Made by a program: the position numbers and the translations under genes
Source: Chloroflexota bacterium
GTDB taxonomy: Bacteria > Chloroflexota > Anaerolineae > Anaerolineales > Villigracilaceae
Assembly: GCA_021824575.1 (NCBI GenBank)
Contig: JAKAKJ010000033.1
Span: 40,146 to 104,145 of the forward strand
Direction: 5' to 3'
DNA length: 64,000 bases
Notes under the pieces: model-generated
Database searches by the model: none
The model's input: the letters and a program-made list of their open reading frames with translations, nothing else
What the model was told of the DNA's origin: nothing
In this document: positions 37,892-44,921 of the stretch, one piece after another
How the letters are laid out: each line of letters begins with the position of its first letter
How positions within the stretch are numbered: the first letter of the stretch is position 1

Positions 37892-38716
37892 ATGAAGATT
37901 CAAGAAAAATTCGATTTAACCGGCCGCGTCGCGGTCGTCACGGGCGGGGCAGGGTTGCTCGGTTCGGAATTTTGCAAAACACTGGCGGAGGCGGGCGCGT
38001 CGGTCGCGGTGGTGGATTTGAATCTCGACGCCGCACAAAAAATCGCGGATGCCTTGTCCAAAGATGGATACCGCGCAAAAGGATTTGGGACCGACATCAC
38101 CCAGCCCGATTCCGTTAAACAGCTGGTCGCGTCGGTTCTCTCGGACTTTGGGCGGCTCGATGTTCTCGTGAATTCCGCGGCCCTCGATCCGAAGTTCGAT
38201 CCCGACGCGGCGTCGAAAGGTATCGCCCCTGGTAGCTTCGAGGATTATCCGCTCGCGGATTGGAACGCGGCGTTGAATGTGAATCTGACCGGCATGTTTT
38301 TGATCACGCAAGCCTGCGTCAAGCCGATGATCCAAAACGGCAAAGGCAGCATCATCAATATTTGTTCAACGTATGGATTGAATGGTCCCGACCAGCGCAT
38401 TTACATCAAAGACGGCAAACGCGTGGCGTTCAAACCGGTTTATTATACGGTGACAAAAGCGGGCGTTTTGGGATTTACCAAATATCTCGCCGCTTATTAT
38501 GCGGATACAGAAATCCGTGTTAATGCGCTCACGCCGGGCGGTGTGTTCAACAATCACGAAGAATATTTTGTCAGGAATTATTCCGCCAAAACCATTCTCG
38601 GGCGGATGGCGCACAAAGATGAAATGAACGGCGCATTGTTATTTCTCGCATCCGACGCATCATCGTATATGACAGGCAATAATGTCGTGGTGGATGGCGG
38701 ATGGACAGCGTGGTAA
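37892..38716 (+). CDS. Classical SDR oxidoreductase
   Basis: 274 residues with a GAGGTGG ribosome binding site; the longer upstream frame overlaps the previous gene and is rejected. It has VAVVTGGAGLLGSEF (TGxxxGxG), a catalytic Ser region IINICSTYGLNG, YYTVTKAGV with YxxxK, and VNALTPGGVFN. SDRs of this kind are found beside NeuA/NeuB-like genes in legionaminate-type loci (PtmA-like), and here too a cytidylyltransferase-phosphatase and a synthase follow directly. The substrate is unproven. Confidence 0.8.
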   Translation: MKIQEKFDLTGRVAVVTGGAGLLGSEFCKTLAEAGASVAVVDLNLDAAQKIADALSKDGYRAKGFGTDITQPDSVKQLVASVLSDFGRLDVLVNSAALDPKFDPDAASKGIAPGSFEDYPLADWNAALNVNLTGMFLITQACVKPMIQNGKGSIINICSTYGLNGPDQRIYIKDGKRVAFKPVYYTVTKAGVLGFTKYLAAYYADTEIRVNALTPGGVFNNHEEYFVRNYSAKTILGRMAHKDEMNGALLFLASDASSYMTGNNVVVDGGWTAW

Positions 38717-38722
38717 TCATTT

Positions 38723-38750
38723 GTAGGGGCGCAATATATTGCGCCCCTAT
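38723..38750. repeat. Palindrome of the GTAGGGGC family
   Basis: gtaggggcgcaata and tattgcgcccctat are inverse repeats without spacer. It occupies nearly the whole gap between the SDR gene and the cytidylyltransferase gene and ends 9 bases before that start codon. Confidence 0.7.
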
Positions 38751-38759
38751 GAGGAATTA

Positions 38760-39992
38760 ATGGAACCTGAAATTTTAGCCATCATCCCCGCGCGCGGCGG
38801 CTCGAAAGGAATCCCGCGCAAAAACATTCGCCGCTTTGCGGGTTATCCGCTGGTTGCGTGGAGCATCGCGGCTGGAAAACAGTCGAAGACGGTGACGCGC
38901 GTCATCGTCTCGACTGACGACGAGGAGATTGCCGCGGTCGCGAATCAATTCGGCGCGGAAACGCCATTCCTGCGTCCCGCTGAATTGGCGCAGGACAAAA
39001 CCACGGACTTGCCGGTCTTTGAACACGCGTTGAAATGGCTGGAAGAAAAAGAAGGTTACAAACCCGACGTGGTTGTTCAACTGCGCCCAACCTCGCCGAT
39101 TCGCCCGGTCAAGTGCGTGGATAATGCGATAAAAATCTTGCTGGATCACAATGACGCGGATTGCGTGCGCGGCGTTGTTCCTGCCGGACAGAACCCGCAC
39201 AAGATGTGGCGCATCAGTTATGAGAATGAGCCGATGGCCCCTCTCCTGCAAGTTGATGGCATCAAGGAACCGTATAATGCGCCGCGCCAAATTTTGCCGC
39301 CAATTTACTGGCAAACCGGTCACATTGACGCGATTCGCGCGTCAACGATTTTGCAGAAAAGTTCGATGACCGGCGAGCGTGTCTATCCGCTGATCATTGA
39401 TCCGCGCTATACCGTTGATATTGATAATCTTTCAGATTGGGCAAAGTACGAAGCTGTGGTTTATTCGGGCGCGTTGGACATCGTTTCGCCAGGCAGGAAA
39501 CATCGCCCAATGCCGGAGACAATCAAGATGATCATCACTGACTTCGATGGCGTCATCACCGACGGGCGCGTCTGGACGGATGAAAACGGCAAGGAAACGG
39601 TAGCCGCTTCACGGTCCGATTCGATGCGGATTCGTCAATTGCGCGAACGCGGCATCGAGGTCATGATCCTGTCGTCGGAAGTGAATTCAGTGGTCAAAGT
39701 GCGCGCGGAAAAAATGGGCGTCGACGCCATTCACGGTTTGGGACTCCATGAAAAAGGCGAAGCGCTGAAAAAGTTCCTGGCTGAAAAGAACCTTGACCCC
39801 GCTCAAATTATTTACATTGGCAACGATTTTAATGACCTGCCTTGCTTTGAAATTGCGGGCTGGTCGGTTGCTGTTGCGGATGCGTACCCCGACGTCATTC
39901 GCGCTGCGGATTATGTTTTGTCTCGCCCTGGTGGTTATGGCGCGGTCAGAGAATTATGTGATTTGGTTTTGAAGAACATCGAAACTCGATAA
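38760..39992 (+). CDS. CMP-nonulosonate cytidylyltransferase fused to HAD phosphatase
   Basis: 410 residues from the ATG after a GAGG site. Residues about 1-235 are a NeuA-like cytidylyltransferase: ILAIIPARGGSKGIPRKNI, then VQLRPTSPIRP. Residues about 255-410 are a KdsC-like HAD phosphatase with DFDGVITDG (nucleophile Asp261, Asp263), ILSSE, and GNDFNDLPCF. All HAD motifs look intact. The phosphatase part could dephosphorylate the nonulosonate-9-phosphate before CMP activation. The same domain order is known in vertebrate CMAS. The SpsF-like protein at 20374 may be a second activating enzyme. Confidence 0.87.
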   Translation: MEPEILAIIPARGGSKGIPRKNIRRFAGYPLVAWSIAAGKQSKTVTRVIVSTDDEEIAAVANQFGAETPFLRPAELAQDKTTDLPVFEHALKWLEEKEGYKPDVVVQLRPTSPIRPVKCVDNAIKILLDHNDADCVRGVVPAGQNPHKMWRISYENEPMAPLLQVDGIKEPYNAPRQILPPIYWQTGHIDAIRASTILQKSSMTGERVYPLIIDPRYTVDIDNLSDWAKYEAVVYSGALDIVSPGRKHRPMPETIKMIITDFDGVITDGRVWTDENGKETVAASRSDSMRIRQLRERGIEVMILSSEVNSVVKVRAEKMGVDAIHGLGLHEKGEALKKFLAEKNLDPAQIIYIGNDFNDLPCFEIAGWSVAVADAYPDVIRAADYVLSRPGGYGAVRELCDLVLKNIETR

Positions 39993-40021
39993 TCGAATAT
40001 CGGATATCGAACGGAGGTAGT

Positions 40022-40903
40022 ATGGCTCGTGAAATCAAAATTGGAAATCGAATGGTGGGCGATGGACATCCCGCGTATGTGATCGCGGAGATTGGAATCA
40101 ATCACAATGGCGATTTAGAAACTGCCAAGCAGATGATAGATGCCGCGGTTCACGCGGGCGTGGACGCGGTCAAATTCCAGAAGCGCACGCCCGAAGTCGC
40201 TACGCCGCCCGAACAGCAAAAACAAATGCGCGAAACGCCATGGGGTTACATCACGTATCTCGAATATCGCCATAAAGTTGAATTCACGGCGGAGCAGTAT
40301 CGCGAGATTGATCTGTTTTGCAAAGAGAGAAATATCCCGTGGATGGTTTCGGTGTGGGATGAGCCGTCGGTGGATTTTATGGAAAAATTCGATACGCCTG
40401 CTTACAAAATCCCATCCGCTTCGCTCACAGACCACAAACTGTTGAAGTATGCCCGCAAGACCGGAAAGCCATTGATCATCTCGACCGGCATGTCCACGAT
40501 GCAGCAGATTCACAAGGCGGTGAAGGCGGTTGGCGACGGGAATCTTGTCATTATGCACTGCACCAGCACGTATCCGTGCGAACCGGAAGAACTCAATCTC
40601 AAAATGGTCGAGACTCTGCGCAACGAATTTCCAAGCACCCCGATTGGCTACTCGGGACACGAAGTTGGACTCGTGCCGTCGTCCATCGCGGTTGCGTTGG
40701 GCGCGTGCATGGTCGAACGCCACCTGACGCTCGACCGCGCCATGTGGGGATCGGACCAGGCCGCGTCGGTGGAACCTGGCGGATTCGAACGATTGGTCAA
40801 ATATATTCGTGTGGCTGAAGCCTCGGTTGGCGATGGCGTGAAGAAAGTGTACGAATCCGAGAAATCTTCGATGAAGAAATTGCGCCGTGTGAATGACGAA
40901 TAA
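40022..40903 (+). CDS. NeuB-family nonulosonic acid synthase lacking SAF domain
   Basis: 293 residues with a GGAGG ribosome binding site. TIM-barrel motifs are VIAEIGINHNGDLETAKQM, AGVDAVKFQKRTPEV, YKIPSASLTDHKLL, IISTGMSTMQQI, HCTSTYPCEPEELNL, IGYSGHEVGL and GACMVERHLTLDRAMWGSDQ. All are close to the N-acetylneuraminate synthase consensus. The C-terminal SAF domain present in the protein at 17405 is missing; the chain ends after a short basic helix. It condenses PEP with an amino hexose or its 6-phosphate. A phosphorylated substrate would fit the HAD phosphatase encoded next door. Confidence 0.87.
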   Translation: MAREIKIGNRMVGDGHPAYVIAEIGINHNGDLETAKQMIDAAVHAGVDAVKFQKRTPEVATPPEQQKQMRETPWGYITYLEYRHKVEFTAEQYREIDLFCKERNIPWMVSVWDEPSVDFMEKFDTPAYKIPSASLTDHKLLKYARKTGKPLIISTGMSTMQQIHKAVKAVGDGNLVIMHCTSTYPCEPEELNLKMVETLRNEFPSTPIGYSGHEVGLVPSSIAVALGACMVERHLTLDRAMWGSDQAASVEPGGFERLVKYIRVAEASVGDGVKKVYESEKSSMKKLRRVNDE

Positions 40904-40913
40904 TTTAGTCCCA

Positions 40914-40977
40914 CAGGTCTTACAAGTCTGAATACTTAATGGTCGGACTTGTGGGACTTGTCCGACTTGTGAGACTC
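40914..40977. repeat. Hairpin built of 9-base repeats
   Basis: The right side has ggacttgtg, ggacttgtc, cgacttgtg in tandem. The left side (agtcccaca, ggtcttaca, agtctgaat) is its inverse complement with changes. It fills the gap before the sulfotransferase start codon. Confidence 0.5.
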
Positions 40978-40978
40978 G

Positions 40979-41821
40979 ATGAATCTGCGAAGATTACTGC
41001 GTCCCGCTGGCAAAACAACTCAGGCGATACTTCGCTGGAAGCGATTCGCTTTCAACGATGCGCCGCACATCTTTGGCAATTCCAAGCCGAAGAGCGGGTC
41101 GCACCTGCTTTTGCAAATTCTCAATGGCTTTACGCGCATCATGCCATATCGCTACGTGGACGCGGATCCGATTCGGACGATTACCAAAGATGGCAGGCGA
41201 CGAACGGCGGACGATATTCTGAAAGATTTACGCGCCATTCCAAATGGCGTGATCGGTTGGGGGTATTTGGATGCGACAAAAGAGAACGTTTCTTTTCTTG
41301 CTTCGGGCGGGCGCGTCAACTATTTCATTTACCGCGACCCGCGCGATATGCTGGTCTCGCAAGTGTTCTTTGCAACCGACATGCATGAAGAACATGGAAT
41401 GCATGAATATTACAAATCTCTGCCTGATTTTAGTGCGCGACTCAAAGTTGCCATCACTGGCATTGACCAGGATGGCATGTACATGGTCAGTGTGAAGCAA
41501 CGATATGAAGGTGTGTTCCAATGGCTCGAACAAAGGGACGTGATGTGTATTCGCTTCGAAGATTTGATCAATAATCGCGATTTCACATTGAACGCCATGC
41601 TCGATGAAGTGGAAAAGACCGGCTATAGAATTCCAACGCCGCGCGAGAAGGCCCTATCAGTTTTGATTGAAGCCATTCAGCCAAAGAAGAGTCATACTTT
41701 CCGTTCGGGAAAGACAGGCGACTGGCGCGAGCATTTCACTGAATCGCACAAGAAATTATTCAAAGATGTGGCGGGAGATTTGTTGGTGAGACTTGGATAC
41801 GAAAAGAATAATGAGTGGTAA
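40979..41821 (+). CDS. PAPS-dependent sulfotransferase
   Basis: 280 residues of the Sulfotransfer_1 type. The 5'-phosphosulfate loop is PKSGSHLLL (37-45). The 3'-phosphate site is YRDPRDMLVS (118-127). FRSGKTGDWREHF near the C-terminus is the conserved RxGxxGDWxxxF motif. This classical eukaryote-like motif set differs from that of the sulfotransferase at 29045, so the two belong to separate subfamilies and may sulfate different positions. It is located directly after the NeuB/NeuA-like genes, which raises the possibility that a nonulosonic acid is the acceptor. Confidence 0.85.
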   Translation: MNLRRLLRPAGKTTQAILRWKRFAFNDAPHIFGNSKPKSGSHLLLQILNGFTRIMPYRYVDADPIRTITKDGRRRTADDILKDLRAIPNGVIGWGYLDATKENVSFLASGGRVNYFIYRDPRDMLVSQVFFATDMHEEHGMHEYYKSLPDFSARLKVAITGIDQDGMYMVSVKQRYEGVFQWLEQRDVMCIRFEDLINNRDFTLNAMLDEVEKTGYRIPTPREKALSVLIEAIQPKKSHTFRSGKTGDWREHFTESHKKLFKDVAGDLLVRLGYEKNNEW

Positions 41822-41860
41822 ATTGTAAGGCGGACACGTAGGCTCGCCCCTTCGATTGAC

Positions 41861-43489
41861 ATGGATTTCAAGGAAATCTTCAAGCAACGCATCCTCCGCG
41901 GACTCGTCCGCAGATTCAATAATCTCAAAATCGCGGCGATGGCGCGACAAGTGGCGAAACGCGAATCTCAGCCATCGGGTTTCCCGGTTGTACTTTTTAA
42001 GGCATCCACAGGGATTGACGATCTCTCGTGGAACAGCGGATTTCATCTGTTGGCCTCGTGGGCATTGCGCTTGAAGGGAATCCCTGTTGCATATTTTGCG
42101 TGCAACACAGGTATGAGCAAGTGTGTGCTGGGAACGAACCGGGACCATCCACATAAGGACATGCCGTGCAAATCGTGTGTGTATCAGTCAAAAACGCTAT
42201 ATGATAGTGTTCGACAATTTGAAGGTTCAAAGGTTCGAACTTCGAGTGTGGAATGGTTTGATTATCAGCGCGATGAGCAACTCGAATTGACTATTCAAAA
42301 TCTTTCTGTCCAACAGTTGATGAATTTTGAATGGCGGAAGATTCCACTTGGTAATTTGTGCCTTCCCGGCTTGCGTTGGATTTTGCGAATCCATCACCTG
42401 AACGATGACGAAAATACGCGTTATCTTTTGCGTGAATATATCTTATCGGCGTGGAATGTGGCGCGGAAGTTTTCCAAATTTCTGGATGAAGTCAAACCGC
42501 GCGCGGTGGTCGTGTTCAACGGGCAGTTCTTTCCCGAAGCGACCGCGCGTTACATTGCGCAAAAACGCGGCATCCGCGTCATTACGCATGAAGTGGGACT
42601 GCAACCGGCGTCCGCTTTCTTCACTGACGGCGAAGCGACAGCTTATCCGATTCACATTCCCGATGAGTTTGAGCTGAATGAAGAACAAAATGCAAAACTG
42701 GACGCGTATCTTGCCAGGCGTTTTCAAGGCGACTTCACGATGGCAGGCATCAAGTTTTGGGCGGATATGAAAGGACTCGACGAGTCGTTTTTGCAAAAGG
42801 CGGCGGAGTTCAAACAGATCGTGCCCATTTTTACCAATGTCATTTTCGATACCAGCCAGCCGCACGCGAATACCGTTTTTGAAGATATGTTCGATTGGTT
42901 GGATTTGACCCTCGATGTAATTCGCCAACATCGCGAGACTCTGTTCGTTGTCCGCGCCCACCCCGATGAGTTGCGCGTGAGAAAATCCAGCCGCGAGACG
43001 GTCGAGGGCTGGGTGACCAGTCACAATGTCCAGAAAGAACCGAATGTGATTTTCGTCGGCTCGAAAGAATCGTTGAGTTCGTACGAGTTGATTCAAAAGT
43101 CAAAATTCGTGATGGTCTATAACTCGACGATTGGTCTGGAGGCTTCGATCATGGGCGCGGCGGTGTTGTGCGCTGGCAAAGCGCGCTTCACACAATATCC
43201 AACCGTGTTCTTCCCGCAGACTATTGAAGACGTAAGAAGAAAAATGAAAGAGTTCTTGGATGCCGAGAAGATCGAAGTTCCGCTTGAATTCAAACGGAAT
43301 GCAAGAAGATTTTTATATTATCAACTATTTAGAACTTCGTTGCCGTTTGGGGATTTTCTTGTGCCGTCTGTGCGCACGACGCAGACAAGGCTGAAATCGT
43401 TTGAGTTGGATGAATTGATGGAGGCAGATGCGGTGAAGGTGATTTTGAATGGAGTGTTGGATGGCAGGGAATTTCTTTTGAAGGAGTAA
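41861..43489 (+). CDS. Capsule-synthesis-type GT-B-like transferase with Cys cluster
   Basis: 542 residues. The N-terminal region has FACNTGMSKCVLGTNRD followed by MPCKSCVYQSKTLYD. The C-x6-C-x14-C-x2-C spacing suggests a metal- or disulfide-linked knuckle. The C-terminal half has LFVVRAHPDEL and SKFVMVYNSTIGLEASIMG, the RxHP and NSTxGLE nucleotide-binding pattern also found at 10590 and 25482. It is probably a cytoplasmic glycosyltransferase. It is the last gene of the plus-strand run and is followed by a hairpin with a T run. Confidence 0.65.
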   Translation: MDFKEIFKQRILRGLVRRFNNLKIAAMARQVAKRESQPSGFPVVLFKASTGIDDLSWNSGFHLLASWALRLKGIPVAYFACNTGMSKCVLGTNRDHPHKDMPCKSCVYQSKTLYDSVRQFEGSKVRTSSVEWFDYQRDEQLELTIQNLSVQQLMNFEWRKIPLGNLCLPGLRWILRIHHLNDDENTRYLLREYILSAWNVARKFSKFLDEVKPRAVVVFNGQFFPEATARYIAQKRGIRVITHEVGLQPASAFFTDGEATAYPIHIPDEFELNEEQNAKLDAYLARRFQGDFTMAGIKFWADMKGLDESFLQKAAEFKQIVPIFTNVIFDTSQPHANTVFEDMFDWLDLTLDVIRQHRETLFVVRAHPDELRVRKSSRETVEGWVTSHNVQKEPNVIFVGSKESLSSYELIQKSKFVMVYNSTIGLEASIMGAAVLCAGKARFTQYPTVFFPQTIEDVRRKMKEFLDAEKIEVPLEFKRNARRFLYYQLFRTSLPFGDFLVPSVRTTQTRLKSFELDELMEADAVKVILNGVLDGREFLLKE

Positions 43490-43506
43490 ATGATCTGACG
43501 TTTAAC

Positions 43507-43548
43507 AAAACAGACATGCATCCTATTTGCCGGGACATGTCTGTTTTT
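43507..43548 (+). terminator. Rho-independent-like terminator of the polysaccharide cluster
   Basis: aaaacagacatg and catgtctgtttt form a perfect 12-bp stem with a 17-base loop, running into a T stretch on the plus strand. It lies 18 bases after the last glycosyltransferase gene. A role as operator for the TetR gene that starts 18 bases later is also possible. Confidence 0.6.
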
Positions 43549-43565
43549 AGTTTATTCAAAATCAG

Positions 43566-44207
43566 TTGTTGTTCGGTTTGGGCCGCGTCATCACCTCAAG
43601 CTGTCGAAAAGAACAGGCGCTTCAAACTCGACGTCAAATTATCGAGGCCGCCCGGAGCCTTTTCATTGCTCGCGGCTATTCTGGCGCAATCATCGAAGCT
43701 ATTGCTCAACAGGCAGGCGCGGCGGCGGAAACTGTTTATGCCGCCTTTTGGAATAAACGAGCGATCCTTTCCAAATTATTGGATACTTCGCTTGTTGGTG
43801 ATGATTTGCCGATTCCCCTCTTGGAGTGGCAGGGGCCAAAAGCAGTGATGGCCGAGACAGATCAGCATCGTCAAACCGAATTATTTGTAAATGATATATA
43901 CATGATCATGAGCCGTGTTGCGCCGATCTTTGAAATCATGCGCGTCGCTGCCGAGACTGAGCCTGATATTGCCGGGATGTTTCAAAGTCTGCTCAACGAA
44001 CGCGCTCAGAACATGATTGTGTTTGTCCGCACATTGATAAAGAACGGACCGTTGCGCGAGGGCGTCACTCCTGAGGATGCATCAGACACGGTTTGGCCGC
44101 TTACCAGCGGAGAAGTTTTTACACTGTTGAATACAACCCGCGGCTGGTCAGAGGAGAAATACAAACACTGGCTTGTTGACGCGCTTACAAGAATCCTCTT
44201 GCCGTGA
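43566..44207 (+). CDS. TetR/AcrR family transcriptional regulator
   Basis: 213 residues if read from TTG; no ATG or GTG is available in frame before the conserved region, so the start is uncertain. The DNA-binding domain is QTRRQIIEAARSLFIARGYS, then IIEAIAQQAGAAAETVYAAF. The C-terminal ligand domain has no recognisable signature. No divergently oriented target gene is adjacent. It follows a terminator, so it likely has its own promoter. Confidence 0.8.
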   Translation: MLFGLGRVITSSCRKEQALQTRRQIIEAARSLFIARGYSGAIIEAIAQQAGAAAETVYAAFWNKRAILSKLLDTSLVGDDLPIPLLEWQGPKAVMAETDQHRQTELFVNDIYMIMSRVAPIFEIMRVAAETEPDIAGMFQSLLNERAQNMIVFVRTLIKNGPLREGVTPEDASDTVWPLTSGEVFTLLNTTRGWSEEKYKHWLVDALTRILLP

Positions 44208-44656
44208 ATTGCATAGATTGGTTATTGCTAATATATCTCGTTGGTTTGTTATGACTCTCTTGAGAATCAGGATAATTGACGCCCAAATCTGAAAATTCGC
44301 GAATCTAATTGACGCCCATTGATTTTGCCTGTTGCACCCTCAGATCATCCACCACATACCAGAAATCCTCTCTCAACGCAGCATTCGAAAGCGAGTTCAC
44401 CAGGTTCTGAATTTGAGGACTGCCTGGAATTGTCTCCACTTGAATCAAACTATGGGCGTTATGGCTTCCCTTTTTGCTCCGAAACTATGCTTCCTGTTGT
44501 TGTTCGGCTTGCGCGGGTCGGGCAGTCTTGACCAATGATCACGAAAATGCTTCATCGCGTTTTGCAGACCAGGGTTTTGGCTCATCGCTGTGCCATACCT
44601 TGCCGCATTTTCTTTCCGTTTTCAGATTTGGAATCGCTGCATGCTAAAAATGCAAT
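44208..44656. other. Gene-poor stretch with possible decayed gene
   Basis: No convincing gene is present. On the minus strand 44305-44484 is open for about 59 codons and ends ...NAALREDFWYVVDDLRVQ...GVN, which looks protein-like but has no start and an upstream stop, so it may be a remnant. A 13-base direct repeat taattgacgccca occurs at about 44273 and 44306. Confidence 0.4.
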
Positions 44657-44684
44657 TTGACATACCTATCCTTTGCGGTATAAT
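44657..44684 (+). promoter_or_regulatory. Consensus sigma70-type promoter for the tRNA
   Basis: TTGACA at 44657-44662 and TATAAT at 44679-44684, both perfect, are separated by 16 bases. The -10 lies within the small palindrome cggtataataccg. The next gene downstream is tRNA-Lys, so this is its likely promoter, leaving a leader of about 125 bases. Confidence 0.7.
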
Positions 44685-44727
44685 ACCGCCCGCGCTGAAC
44701 AAGTTTTCTCGGACCTTAACGAAAAAC

Positions 44728-44805
44728 GGGAGCCATTGATTTGCAAGGCTCCCTCCAAAGGCGTTCAAAAAGCAATTCAACTGACTCATGTTTTGAAGAG
44801 TCAGT
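44728..44805 (+). other. Structured leader between promoter and tRNA-Lys
   Basis: Two hairpins are visible: gggagcc/ggctccc (44728-44753) and actgactc/gagtcagt (44780-44805). The second contains caactgactc, which is also found in the anticodon arm of the tRNA that follows, so alternative pairing with the tRNA is possible. The leader could be removed by RNase P and other nucleases. Confidence 0.45.
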
Positions 44806-44817
44806 CATGCTAAAACT

Positions 44818-44889
44818 GGCCGACTAGCTCAATGGCAGAGCAACTGACTCTTAATCAGTGGGTTCAGGGTTCAAGTCCCTGGTCGGTCA
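44818..44889 (+). tRNA. tRNA-Lys (anticodon CTT)
   Basis: The 72-base gene folds into a standard cloverleaf. The acceptor arms ggccgac and gtcggtc pair (one G-T), followed by discriminator A. The D-arm is gctc/gagc. The anticodon arm is actga-ctcttaa-tcagt, giving anticodon CTT (codon AAG). The T-arm is caggg-ttcaagt-ccctg. CCA is not encoded. Confidence 0.95.
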
Positions 44890-44891
44890 CA

Positions 44892-44921
44892 AAAAAGCTC
44901 TCCGAATTCGGAGAGCTTTTT
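44892..44921. terminator. Bidirectional rho-independent terminator
   Basis: aaaaagctctccg-aatt-cggagagcttttt is a perfect palindrome with an A run and a T run on either side. It can end the tRNA transcript on the plus strand and the TPR gene transcript on the minus strand; it overlaps the TPR stop codon by 2 bases. Confidence 0.9.

Noticed and set aside
44319..44531. Plus-strand 70-codon gene in the gap before the tRNA
   Set aside because: Low-complexity composition without recognisable pattern; the opposite strand looks more protein-like but has no start.
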